Part shown: piece after piece, positions 46,918 to 57,845 of the stretch
How the letters are laid out: the number at the start of each line of letters is the position of its first letter
Numbering within the stretch: position 1 is the stretch's first letter
Assembly: GCF_037042905.1 (NCBI RefSeq)
Contig: NC_087251.1
Span: 49,357,373-49,421,372, forward strand
From: Lytechinus pictus
Taxonomy: Eukaryota; Echinodermata; Echinoidea; Temnopleuroida; Toxopneustidae
DNA: 64,000 nucleotides
Reading direction: 5' to 3'
Notes under the pieces: generated by a model
The model's input: the letters and a program-made list of their open reading frames with translations, nothing else
What the model was told of the DNA's origin: nothing
The model's database searches: none
Made by a program: the position numbers and the translations under genes

Positions 46918-48005
46918 TATATGTGGATGTACAACTAATGTAAGTTTCTGTTTATAATTCATCTTTAAAGTTTATACCTCTTCCTTCAAATTTCTGTCAT
47001 TAAATGTACATGTAAATAACAAAATAGGTAGCTAGATAGAATGATACAATTTGACCACCCCCCTCCATGCATTCTTCTTAACATAAATAGGACTTTGTAG
47101 AATGTGCTATTTTCTAAAATGTTTTTAACTCATTCGGTCAAACTGTAAGGAAATACAGCACTCTGTCTGGTGAGGCCATCTCCAATTCCATTTTAAACTT
47201 TTGTTGTCACACTAAAATAATTATAATAACTTCAAAATGTCAAGAAAAAATGATCCACACCATTTGTTTCTTATACAATCCTCTTATATTTCACATTATA
47301 AACAGTTAGTAATATGTTTTACTTTATATAGATTGGGCTCTTTTAGGGTTAATTTCCAAAAGTGAAACTTATATTACTGTATCACTTGAGGGTAACAGGC
47401 TTATGGCAGATCAATTCATAATTTTACAAAGTTAATTAGGATTTCTGATAGCAGAAGGCAAAGATCAAACTTTACATTTCAATACTATTTTTCCTATTGC
47501 CGAACAGGACGTAAAAGCACAATCCACGACACCATACTAAAACTATATACACTACTGGAAAAATTCTGCCATAGTAGTGCTTCATTTGCATTTTTAATGA
47601 TCTATATACTATTAAATCATACAATTCATTGATTTCTAGGTATATGAGTCTGAAAAAATGATAACATTTTGGGAAATTATTTCAGGAAAGAAGTTGGAAT
47701 GAATTTGAATTGTGTCATTAATCTAAACATCAACAGGTCACATATAAATCAAACTAAAATAGCTGCAACATTTGACCTAAAAATGTAAATATCATTTATC
47801 TACATATATTTTGCTCATTAAATATACTCTTGTACACAGTACGTAACTCATAACATACAAACCTCACATTCATTGATGAAAGACAAAGGTACATGGGAGG
47901 CACATGAATTCAGGTTTGTTTGCACAACTGCTATAATCATCTTAAACACAATATTAAGATCTTACGATATATTCAATTTAAGAGGCTAACGAACCTGGAT
48001 GATTT
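46918..48005. other. Intergenic / possible SPATA7 3' UTR and flank
   Basis: AT-rich unique sequence downstream of the SPATA7 stop. No clear minus-strand AATAAA was found between 46920 and 48645; TTTAAT (ATTAAA on minus) occurs near 47595. The polyadenylation site is therefore not placed. Confidence 0.4.
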
Positions 48006-48147
48006 TTAGCCAGCATATAGGCTGATGTACATATGGCAAGCCTACATCTTGAAATGAATATTTCATTTTATACTTTTAACAAATGGCAATTCTTGATATC
48101 GAGAAAGAGGATTAAATGTTAAAATGGCTTGCCATATGCTGGCTAAA
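48006..48147. repeat. Small inverted repeat
   Basis: TTAGCCAGCATATAGGC and TGGCAAGCC at 48006-48055 are mirrored by GGCTTGCCATATGCTGGCTA at about 48125. It lies downstream of the SPATA7 stop, so it could form a hairpin in that 3' UTR. Confidence 0.6.
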
Positions 48148-48256
48148 GCGTCCAATTCTAATAGCAATTCTAATGCCTCGATATTGATAAATAGAAGTTA
48201 ATAATCATGGCTTTCCATACATGCATCAGCATACACTAGCTTAATTGTTCTGGGGG

Positions 48257-48437
48257 CCGTTTCATAAAGCTGTTCGTAAGTTAAGAGTGACTTTAAGAAC
48301 GACCGGTGATCCTTTCTTTACGCGCTAAACCATCGCCAACGAACATTTCGGTGTGTACCATTAAGCATAAGAAAGGATCACCAGTCGTTCTTAAAGTCGC
48401 TCTTATCTTACGAACAGCTTTATGAAATACCCACCAG
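48257..48437. mobile_element. Foldback MITE without inner insertion
   Basis: About 180 bp: GTTTCATAAAGCTGTTCGTA to TACGAACAGCTTTATGAAAT, with inverted CTTTAAGAACGAC / GTCGTTCTTAAAG. Same family as 43717-44480. It contains CATTAAGC at the position where the other copy received the inner MITE. It lies 200-390 bp past the SPATA7 stop. Confidence 0.85.
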
Positions 48438-48645
48438 GTGTAATAGCCCCTTTACAAATTGTTTGAAATAACACATTTTTTTTGTCAGTGTAAGTACTCT
48501 GTCCCATTAAATCTATTCTAGATAATAATATTGATATCCAGACTGAAATATAATTCATAGGTATATCCCATGATCACGGACAGATGATTATGAATAAGAA
48601 ATTAGTATTGCAAGATATTTTGTTGGGGGTTCAAAGGTCACAGGG

Positions 48646-48726
48646 TCACGTCCCATCACCGATATCATCTGCAGATGGAATTGCTAGGTCTTCTTTGAGT
48701 TGAGTCATCAAATGCCTCATTCTTCC
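48646..48726 (-). CDS. SPATA7: SPATA7 homologue, last coding exon
   Basis: On the minus strand a TTTTCCAG acceptor (48727-) precedes GRMRHLMTQLKEDLAIPSAD and DIGDGT, then TGA (48646-48648). It joins the previous exon in phase 0. MRHLMTQLKEDL aligns with MRHLLHVLKVDL in human SPATA7 as I recall it, which marks the end of the conserved C-terminal domain. In human a tail of well over 100 residues follows; here the protein stops about 12 residues later. SPATA7 is a protein of the photoreceptor connecting cilium/transition zone that works with RPGRIP1; in an echinoderm a general ciliary role is the inference. Confidence 0.92.
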   Translation of the reverse strand, partial: GRMRHLMTQLKEDLAIPSADDIGDGT

Positions 48727-49450
48727 CTGGAAAATTTAAAAGTTAAAAAGTAAAAGAGATAATTGTATTCACTTGGTTGATGTATACTACAGAAATATAG
48801 TCATGAGATGTATTAAACTTCTACTTTGTTTTTTGTTTTATTTCATTATCATTATTTTAAGTTTCAAGGCCTCCCCCCCCAAAAAAAAAAGAAGAGACAA
48901 TTCATTTTTATTCCTTTTCAATCTTGATGGATGAATATGAGGAACATATGCTATTACCAAGGCAGTGCAGTTCCAAAAACATTTTAAAATTGATGACTAC
49001 TACTACTACTACTACTACTATACTACTACTACTATACTACTACTACTACTACTACTACTACTAAATCTACTACTACTACTAAATCACCTTGAAAATATCC
49101 CTCACTCCTCCTCATAACGTGCGTCCAAGTCTAATTTCATCTTCGAGATAGGCTGCAGAGCCCTTTGAAGATTACAGCAGATGATGATGATGACTACTAC
49201 TACTACTACTACTACCACTACCACTACTATTATTCTGTCAACTACTTCTTTTACTATCATGGCCGAATCCCCTACTATAATCTTTTTCACCATCATAATG
49301 ATTAAACTGTACCATGACATCAAATGTATTTACAGCTACATATGTATATGAACTAAAAAAAAGTTTGCAAATCTGAGTTTGGCCATTAATATCTCCAAAC
49401 TCCCAATTTCACGCAATTTGATATCATTCAAAAGATCAATTAATTGTCTT
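48727..49450. repeat. SPATA7 intron 5' part with TAC arrays
   Basis: TAC/CTA trinucleotide arrays at about 48994-49079 and 49192-49230, and a C8/A10 run near 48873-48890. The minus ORF at 49102-49323 (poly-Val) is a microsatellite translation. Confidence 0.85.
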
Positions 49451-49916
49451 TAAAATGATACCCTACATGATATGATTATGGTTCACATGGAGGTGCAGGG
49501 CCTTGAAATGTGGGGCAAGGTCAAAACTCAAAAGTTGCAAAATGACACAATATTGAAAGTCACCGTGGTGATGAAAGAGTTTCTCAGCAGTTTCTTTTGT
49601 TTTCATGCACATTAACATCGACATTAACATGAAATCAAACACACCTCTGCACAGGCAAACACATAAAAACAAACAAACATGCATGGGTATTTCAAACCAC
49701 GATTCAAATCATGTTATCTCACAGATCTCCATGTTAATGTTGATGTTAAGGTGCATGAAAACAAAAGAAACCGCTGAGAAAATCACTTATCAACACAGAA
49801 AAAAGAACAGTAACTTTCAATATTGTGTCATTTTGCAAATTTTGACCTTGCCCACATTTCAAGGCACTACACCTCCATGTGAACCATAATCATATTATGT
49901 AGGGTATCATTTTATA
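49451..49916. mobile_element. Foldback element with about 190-bp arms in SPATA7 intron
   Basis: The left arm starts TAAAATGATACCCTACATGA and the right arm ends AGGGTATCATTTTATA. The arms pair over about 190 bp, including GGTTCACATGGAGGTGCAGG, CAATATTGAAAGT and GTTTTCATGCACATTAACAT, with only about 90 bp of loop. No transposase. It sits in the last intron of SPATA7 and could fold as a long hairpin in the pre-mRNA. Confidence 0.8.
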
Positions 49917-50034
49917 GAGAATTAAAGGATCTATTCATTGGTATCAATCACACATCAATATTCACTAAAACCAAGGAGGGATTATCGATCAAAATCAGAT
50001 TTCCAAACTTTTTTTGAGGGGTTTATATACTCAC

Positions 50035-50170
50035 CTCATCTAGTCTGCCTTTATTCTTGTCTATATGTGATTCAAAGACTTGCTTCAGGACTGTGTTTGT
50101 ATAGATGCCTCTGTTCAAAACATCATTGGTTACATCAGTAACAAACTCCAGGTATCTCAATTCTTCCTCC
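50035..50170 (-). CDS. SPATA7: SPATA7 homologue, conserved C-terminal domain exon
   Basis: A 136-nt exon bounded by CTTCAG acceptor (50171-50173) and GTGAGT donor (50033-50034 and below). After one split-codon base it reads EEELRYLEFVTDVTNDVLNR and GIYTNTVLKQVFESHIDKNK, then GRLDE. It aligns along its length with the human SPATA7 segment EEELLYLSFIEDVTDEIL followed by a G-[LI]-[FY] turn and an ERHI-type helix. This is the strongest evidence for the family. Phase 1 entry pairs with exon 57783-57845 and phase 0 exit with 48646-48726. Confidence 0.95.
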
Positions 50171-50223
50171 CTGAAGAGAAAATTAGGAAATACATTTTCA
50201 ATATCATAAAAGTGAATTTTTTA

Positions 50224-53200
50224 CACTACAGGCAAAAAGTTTGGGGTGACCCTCAGATTTAAAAGATGATCACACATAACACTGCATTCTGCATTTATGC
50301 AACTGTATCAATGGGCTATGACAATTCCTTTACATCATACAAGCATGTTTCAAAACCAGTTTTGACTGCACTTCTGTCAAACCCCTGTCGGATTTCATAA
50401 TACATTCAACTTTATGCACACCTTTAAACTTTTATAAAGGTATGCATACAATTTGAATATATTTAAAGCAAAGGTTGTTTTTGACAAACTAAAAGTGTGT
50501 CTAAGGTTTGTCTGACATAGGAACATGTAATATATGCAAACTGGATTCTATCAAAATCTGTTTGAAGGTTTGCATGGTGGCATAAACAATCGCTGAAGTG
50601 GTTTATACTTTACACCATATGTTAAGTCCTGAAAAGAACTTAGATAAAAGTGGGTAGAAAAGAGACGGAGAGGTGAGAAAGTGAAGGTTAGAAAGTAGAC
50701 TATCTTTTGGAAATGATTGTAGTCTTAAAGAGGACTGTAAACCAGAGGGAGTTGAAAGTAAGCAGGATGAAAGGCACGATTAGAAGGCTGGTTGAGTTAG
50801 TAAGGTGAGAGAGAGATGACTGAATAGATGAGAGAAGGCTGGCTTGAGTTAGTGGGGTGAGAGAGATGACTAAATAGATGAGAGAAGGCTGGCTTGAGTT
50901 TGTGGGGTGAGAGAAATGACTGAATAGATGAGAGAAGGCTGGCTTGAGTTTGTGGGGTGAGAGAGATGACTGAAAAGATGAGAGAAGGCTGGCTTGAGTT
51001 AGTGGGGTAAGAGAGTTGACTGAATAGATGAGAGAAGGCTGGCTTGAGTTTATGGGGTGAGAGAGATGACTGAATAGATGAGAGAAAGCTGGCTTGAGTT
51101 AGTGGGGTAAGAGAGAGATGATTGAATAGATTAGAGAAAGCTGACTTGAGTTAGCGGGGTGAGAGAGTTGACTGAATAGATGAGAGAAAGCTGGCTTGAG
51201 TTAGTGGGGTAAGAGAGTTGACTGAATAGATGAGAGAAAGCTGGCTTGAGTTAGTGGGGTAAGAGAGATGATTGAATAGATGAGAGAAAGCTGGCTTGAG
51301 TTAGTGGGGTAAGAGAGTTGACTGAATAGATGAAAGAAAGCTGGCTTGAGTTAGTGGGGTGAGAGAGATGACTGAATAGATGAGAGAAAGCTGGCTTGAG
51401 TTAGTGGGGTGAGAGAGATGACTGAATAGATGAGAGAAAGCTGGCTTGAGTTAGTGGGGTAAGAGAGAGATGATTGAATAGATTAGAGAAAGCTGACTTG
51501 AGTTAGCGGGGTGAGAGAGTTGACTGAATAGATGAGAGAAAGCTGGCTTGAGTTAGTGGGGTAAGAGAGATGACTGAATAGATGAGAGAAAGCTGGCTTG
51601 AGTTAGTGGGGTGAGAGAGTTGACTGAATAGATGAGAGAAAGCTGGCTTGAGTTAGTGGGGTAAGAGAGATAATTGAATATATGAGAGAAAGCTGGCTTG
51701 AGTTAGTGGGGTAAGAGAGATGATTGAATAGATGAGAGAAAGCTGGCTTGAGTTAGTGGGGTAAGAGAGATAACTGAATAGATGAGAGAAAGCTGGCTTG
51801 AGTTAGTGGGGTAAGAGAGATAACTGAATAGATGAGAGAAAGCTGGCTTGAGTTAGTGGGGTAAGAGAGATGATTGAATAGATGAGAGAAAGCTGGCTTG
51901 AGTTAGTGGGGTAAGAGAGATAACTGAATAGATGAGAGAAAGCTGGCTTGAGTTAGTGGGGTAAGAGAGATAACTGAATAGATGAGAGAAAGCTGGCTTG
52001 AGTTAGTGGGGTGAGAGAGTTGACTGAATAGATGAGAGAAAGCTGGCTTGAGTTAGTGGGGTAAGAGAGATGACTGAATAGATGAGAGAAAGCTGGCTTG
52101 AGTTAGTGGGGTGAGAGAGATGACTGAATAGATGAGAGAAAGCTGGCTTGAGTTAGTGGGGTAAGAGAGAGATGATTGAATAGATTAGAGAAAGCTGACT
52201 TGAGTTAGCGGGGTGAGAGAGTTGACTGAATAGATGAGAGAAAGCTGGCTTGAGTTAGTGGGGTAAGAGAGATGACTGGATAGATGAGAGAAAGCTGGCT
52301 TGAGTTAGTGGGGTGAGAGAGTTGACTGAATAGATGAGAGAAAGCTGGCTTGAGTTAGTGGGGTAAGAGAGATAACTGAATATATGAGAGAAAGCTGGCT
52401 TGAGTTAGTGGGGTAAGAGAGATGATTGAATAGATGAGAGAAAGCTGGCTTGAGTTAGTGGGGTAAGAGAGATAACTGAATAGATGAGAGAAAGCTGGCT
52501 TGAGTTAGTGGGGTAAGAGAGATAACTGAATAGATGAGAGAAAGCTGGCTTGAGTTAGTGGGGTAAGAGAGATGATTGAATAGATGAGAGAAAGCTGGCT
52601 TGAGTTAGTGGGGTAAGAGAGATAACTGAATAGATGAGAGAAAGCTGGCTTGAGTTAGTGGGGTAAGAGAGATAACTGAATAGATGAGAGAAAGCTGGCT
52701 TGAGTTAGTGGGGTGAGAGAGTTGACTAAATAGATGAGAGAAAGCTGGCTTGAGTTAGTGGGGTAAGAGAGATAACTGAATAGATGAGAGAAAGCTGGCT
52801 TGAGTTAGTGGGGTAAGAGAGATGACTGAATAGATGAGAGAAAGCTGGCTTGAGTTAGTGGGGTGAGAGAGTTGACTGAATAGATGAGAGAAAGCTGGCT
52901 TGAGTTAGTGGGGTAAGAGAGATAACTGAATAGATGAGAGAAAGCTGGCTTGAGTTAGTGGGGTAAGAGAGATGATTGAATAGATGAGAGAAAGCTGGCT
53001 TGAGTTAGGGGGGTAAGAGAGATAACTGAATAGATGAGAGAAAGCTGGCTTGAGTTAGTGGGGTAAGAGAGATAACTGAATAGATGAGAGAAAGCTGGCT
53101 TGAGTTAGTGGGGTAAGAGAGATGACTGAATAGATGAGAGAAGGCTGGCTTGAGTAAGTGGGGTGAGAGAGATGACTGAATAGATGAGAGAAGGCTGGCT

Positions 53201-54799
53201 TGAGTTAGTGGGGTGAGAGAGATGACTGAATAGATGAGAGAAGGCTGGCTTGAGTTAGTGGGGTGAGAGAGATGACTGAATAGATGAGAGAAGGCTGGCT
53301 TGAGTTAGTGGGGTAAGAGAGATGACTGAATAGATGAGAGAAAGCTGGCTTGAGTTAGTGGGGTGAGAGAGTTGACTGAATAGATGAGAGAAAGCTAACT
53401 TAGTTAGTGGGGTAAGAGAGATGACTGAGTAGATGAGAGAAAGCTGGCTTGAGTTAGTGGGGTGAGAGAGTTGACTGAATAGATGAGAGAAAGCTAGCTT
53501 GAGTTAGTGGGGTAAGAGAGATGACTGAGTAGATGAGCGAAAGCTGGCTTGAGTTAGTGGGGTGAGAGAGTTGACTGAATGGATGAGAGAAAGCTAGCTT
53601 GAGTTAGTGGGGTGAGAGATTTGACTGAATAGATGAGAGAAAGCTGGCTTGAGTTAGTGGGGTAAGAGAGATAACTGAATAGATGAGAGAAAGCTGGCTT
53701 GAGTTAGTGGGGTAAGAGAGATGACTGAATAGATGAGAGAAGGCTGGCTTGAGTAAGTGGGGTGAGAGAGATGACTGAATAGATGAGAGAAGGCTGGCTT
53801 GAGTTAGTGGGGTGAGAGAGATGACTGAATAGATGAGAGAAGGCTGGCTTGAGTTAGTGGGGTGAGAGAGATGACTGAATAGATGAGAGAAGGCTGGCTT
53901 GAGTTAGTGGGGTAAGAGAGATGACTGAATAGATGAGAGAAAGCTGGCTTGAGTTAGTGGGGTGAGAGAGTTGACTGAATAGATGAGAGAAAGCTAACTT
54001 AGTTAGTGGGGTAAGAGAGATGACTGAGTAGATGAGAGAAAGCTGGCTTGAGTTAGTGGGGTGAGAGAGTTGACTGAATAGATGAGAGAAAGCTAGCTTG
54101 AGTTAGTGGGGTAAGAGAGATGACTGAGTAGATGAGCGAAAGCTGGCTTGAGTTAGTGGGGTGAGAGAGTTGACTGAATGGATGAGAGAAAGCTAGCTTG
54201 AGTTAGTGGGGTGAGAGATTTGACTGAATAGATGAGAGAAAGCTGGCTTGAGTTAGTGGGGTGAGAGAGTTGACTGAATGGATGAGAGAAAGCTAGCTTG
54301 AGTTAGTGGGTGAGAGATTTGACTGAATAGATGAGAGAAAGCTGGCTTGAGTTAGTGGGGTAAGAGAGATGACTGAATAGATGAGAGAAAGTTGGCTTGA
54401 GTTGGCTAGTGGAGTTGTAGAGCAGGAGCTGAAGAGAAGACTTTAGGCAGGTTGACTGTCTGATTGACAGGTTGAATGTTTGCTGGTTTACATATATTAT
54501 TTGCTGCTATGTCAGACAAACTGCTTACAAGCTTTCAGGTTGTCAAAAAAATTTGCTTTAAATATTAATTTTATGCATACCTTCAATGTATAAAGGTATG
54601 CATAAAATATGAATATATTATGAAAACCAACTGCGATTTTACAAAAGTGCAATCAAAACCGCTTGGAAACTATTTGTGTAATGAGATTGAACTGCCATAG
54701 CCCATTCAGTATCAATACATTCAAATGAATGCAGGATGCAGTGTTTTGTATGATTTTCTTTTAAATCTTAGGGTGGCCCTAAACTTTTGGCTTGTACTA
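50224..54799. mobile_element. TIR element enclosing a giant minisatellite
   Basis: Left arm 50224-50522 (from CACTACAGGCAAAAAGTTTG to GTTTGTCTGACATAG) is the diverged reverse complement of right arm 54508-54799 (from CTATGTCAGACAAACTG to AAACTTTTGGCTTGTACTA). TA follows or precedes each end, which fits a Tc1/mariner-type site. Between the arms lie short unique flanks and about 3.6 kb of a 50-bp tandem repeat. There is no transposase ORF. It occupies most of the 7.6-kb SPATA7 intron between 50171 and 57782. Confidence 0.75.
50780..54405. repeat. 50-bp minisatellite, about 72 copies
   Basis: Units of AGATGAGAGAAAGCTGGCTT, GAGTTAGTGGGGTAAGAGAG and ATGACTGAAT, with substitutions at fixed places (aag/agg, gtaag/gtgag, atgac/ttgac/ataac/atgat). 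The left edge is degenerate (from about 50780), typical of array ends. Variant units recur as blocks: a +2-nt GAGAGAGAT variant at about 51109, 51461 and 52163, and a near-identical 600-bp block pair at about 53100-53700 and 53700-54300. No coding capacity, and no spacers between units, so it is not CRISPR. Confidence 0.97.
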
Positions 54800-54877
54800 T
54801 ACTTGTAGCAGCCTGATGGAATATTATTCTTGAGTTATGTATGCTATAAGTGTATGTGATATTGTACAAAAATTAAG

Positions 54878-55520
54878 CCTTAACAAGAGTGTTGCTAAGG
54901 CGAGCACATATTACGCTTGTCTGTAACGCGGAAAATGAAGCTAATGGTCAAGCAAGAAAAGTGGAAGATGGCAACTTCACCTTTGACCTTCTGACCTAAC
55001 AATCAATATAATTGCTAGGATCTATGCTAGTATCATACGCACCAAATTATATGAGCCTACATGTAGGTTAAGTTAAACTGAAGTTATCGCGTTTACAATG
55101 ACTGCAGAAGGGTAAGATGAAAACAATACATGCCAATGTGACCTTGACCTTTGACCTCTTGACCTCAAAATCAATAGGCTTCCTGGGATTCATGCTAGTA
55201 TCATACACACCAAATTATATGAGCCTAAGTTAAGTTAAACTGAAGTTATCTTGTTTACAAGGACTGCAGAAGGTAAGATGAAAACATGCCAATGTGACCT
55301 TGACCTTTGACTTTTTGACCTCAAAATCAATAGGCTTCCTAAGATCCATGCTAGTATCATACACACCAAATCATATGAGCCTAGCCTGCCTAGGTTAAGT
55401 TAAACTGAAGTTATCGCGTTTACAAGGAAAAGTTAACAGACGGACAGATAGACAGACAAACGAACGGACGAACACCGGGGTGATACCTAATACGTCTCGT
55501 CGAGACGAGCGTATTATAAA
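54878..55520. repeat. Dispersed repeat with three internal units of about 150 bp
   Basis: Opens with AACAAGAGTGTTGCTAAGGC and closes with TACGTCTCGTCGAGACGAGC, a self-complementary end. Inside, the words GTGACCTTGACCTTTGAC, ATGCTAGTATCATACACACC and TTAAGTTAAACTGAAGTTAT recur three times. I recall similar repeats in sea-urchin genomes. No ORF; class unknown. Confidence 0.7.
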
Positions 55521-56003
55521 AACAATATATTTCAATATAAATATCAATAGTCATTTGATAATTCAAACACATATTTCATTAAGAATATCCAAAATAGTCA
55601 TTTTGTAATGAGTATATACTAGTTAAGTATATTCTTGGACAAATACCAGATTTTAATGTTTTTAAAATTATTTGTTTTAAAATTTTATCAAGATCTAGGA
55701 CACATTTTTTTTTTCCAAAAGCTAATTGACATGATTTGAAGTTGCAATGAGAAAAATACAGGCATTCATTTTAATCTTCCTTGACAGGCAAGTAATGTAC
55801 AGTATGACACATCAAGGGCATTAGAAAGAATTATATGCATAAGGTTCTTAAAACTACATGTAGTTCAAAGGCAATCATTTTAATGGCTTGAGCAAAGTGA
55901 TGTGTATGCATTATAAGATAGTGATATGGATCCTTGTTTATTAATAAACCATGCTCATCTCAAAACCATGACCGGTCAATAGAGCTGGTCATTAGTATAC
56001 ACA
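55521..56003. other. SPATA7 intron, nothing recognised
   Basis: AT-rich intronic sequence without recognised features. Confidence 0.4.
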
Positions 56004-56177
56004 TACTGACTGATGTGCTGTGTCATATAAACATTCTTGGACCGCCGGATTTATATTTTGCCAGAGGGGATATATTTTCCAGAGGCACGCAGTGCTGAGA
56101 AAAAAAATGTTCTCCAGGGAAAATATAAATCTTTTAGGCGGTCCAAAGAATGTTTTTTACACACCCCATCAGTCAAT
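56004..56177. mobile_element. Short foldback element
   Basis: TACTGACTGATGTGCTGTG, CATTCTTGGACCGCC and GATTTATATTTT at the left are mirrored by AAAATATAAATCTTTTAGGC, GGTCCAAAGAATG and ACACACCCCATCAGTCAATA at the right. About 60-bp arms, GC-rich stem, no ORF. Confidence 0.7.
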
Positions 56178-56617
56178 ATCTGTTATTAGATAGCCTTGAA
56201 TGATGAAGATAGATCTAAAGTTAGGTCTACGATGTATGCAGTAGATCAAGACTTGTTTGTGATATTTACAGTGACTGATGGAACTGGTATGAGTAACGTT
56301 AGGTAAGGTACACTGAATGACCTTTTTTTATAAAAATCAAGTTTGTTTAGGCCTAGACCTAACTTAGAGTCGGGTCCAGGTCCAGAACCCAGGGCAGACC
56401 GAGCATGTTGAGCTATGATCAGGTGCACATTCTGATCTAACTTTAGGATGAGATAAAAACATGACTAGAGTCTCTCTAGATCTAGATCTCTTTAATTTCA
56501 TTCATTCATATGCATTTATTTCGTTCATATATTGAAAAATAACATTTACAAATATATTGTAATATACAAGAAATAGAAATTATTTATGAAACTTCAAACT
56601 TCACTCTCTATCTACTA
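56178..56617. other. SPATA7 intron, nothing recognised
   Basis: Unique intronic sequence with CTAGA-rich words near 56465-56490. The short minus frame (56246-56428) has no domain. Confidence 0.4.
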
Positions 56618-56621
56618 TTAA

Positions 56622-57219
56622 AGGACAAGTCCACCCCAACAAAAAGTTGATTCAAATAAAAAAGAGAAAAATCCAACAAGCATAACCCTGAAAATTTCAT
56701 CAAAAATCGGATGTGAAATAAGAAAGTTACGACATTTTTAATAGAGTTTCACTTAATTTTACAAATCAGTTATATTCACATCCGTGGCGGTATGCAAATG
56801 AGGAGACTGATGACATCACTCACTCACTATTTCTTTTGTATTTTGTTATATGAAATATTCAAATTTTCTCCCTGTTGTCGTGTAAAACAACGATTAATTC
56901 CTCCCTGAACATGTGCAATTAGCATAGTTTAATAGTATATGGTTCAATCAAGTTGGTCCATATTGTCAAATCTGTGAAAAATAAAATATTGTATAATTCA
57001 AACAATAAAAAACAAAAGAAATAGTGAGGGACATCATTGACTGCCTCATTTGCATGTCACTGAGTTGTACATATCACTGTTTTGTGAAAAATAAGCAAAA
57101 CTTTAAAATGTCATAACTTTCTTATTTTACATCCGATTTTGATGAAATTTTCAGCATAATGCTTGTTTGATTTTTTCTCTATTTAATCAAATCAACATTT
57201 TTCTGGGTGGACTTGTCCT
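56622..57219. mobile_element. TTAA-flanked MITE, GGACAAGTCC-type, second copy
   Basis: Starts AGGACAAGTCCACCCCAACA and ends GGGTGGACTTGTCCT with TTAA at 56618-56621 and 57220-57223. Same family and similar length as 18160-18761 (598 and 602 bp), with TCAAAAATCGGATGTGAAAT and GATGACATCACTCACTCACT in the arms. Non-autonomous. Confidence 0.88.
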
Positions 57220-57223
57220 TTAA

Positions 57224-57782
57224 ACTACGTTGGCTCCACTCACCAATACATATCCAGAAATTGTTTAAGAAATCCCAAGAACCTTAAAAACGACGGTTAT
57301 TCCTGTGTACATAAATCTAGGCTCCATTTTAGTAACTAAAGAAGGCCCAACGTTAAACCTAACTCGTAGGCTCCTAGTCCTACGTCGTCGTCGGACTCAC
57401 TTAAATTCCACAGTCCAGTTGAGTGTTGACAATTGCAAACGATCGCTACTTTTAATAGTCCCACATGCCATTTCCGTGAAACTGGTAACATCTAATCCAC
57501 AGGAGGCCCCCATACACATAGAAAAAATATATTCGTGGACCAGCTGGTCAATATATTCATCGAAGGTGGACCGGCTGGGAAAATACACCAATTTCGATCA
57601 TATCATGTGACGCGCTATGAACCAATCGCGCTTGGGTATCTGTCTTGGCTATCTAATATTAGCAGTTATTAGCCATTAGTTCCTGTTGGCTAAAATAAAT
57701 GACTGGTCATGTGATAGACTTGAGCCAATCATTTGGTTTGGAACCAAAACACCATATTATGATTTATTATATAATAACTTAC
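57224..57782. other. SPATA7 intron, unique sequence
   Basis: GC-richer and non-repetitive at about 57290-57640, with frames open on both strands (101 and 64 codons) but no domain or splice support. CCAAT and CCAATC words near 57621 and 57725. Could hold a regulatory element; nothing firm. Confidence 0.3.
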
Positions 57783-57845
57783 TCTTCTTGCATCCGCTTT
57801 GATACTTGTTCTGGTGTTCTGTATGTCATGGAAGCAAGTTCTGAC
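57783..57845 (-). CDS. SPATA7: SPATA7 homologue, short linker exon
   Basis: A 63-nt exon between acceptor TTTTCAG (57846-57848) and donor GTAAGT (57782 downward). It encodes SELASMTYRTPEQVSKRMQE with split codons at both ends (AG|G in, GA|G out). Those phases fit exon 58746-59000 on one side and 50035-50170 on the other. It leads directly into the conserved EEEL block. On its own it has no motif; the call rests on splice signals and phase continuity. Confidence 0.85.

Noticed and set aside
50780..54405. CRISPR-like regular array
   Set aside because: Units are contiguous with no spacers, 50-bp tandem repeats in a eukaryotic intron.
57305..57610. 101-residue plus ORF in a GC-richer intron patch
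   Set aside because: No domain, antisense ORF also open, and SPATA7 phases need no exon here.
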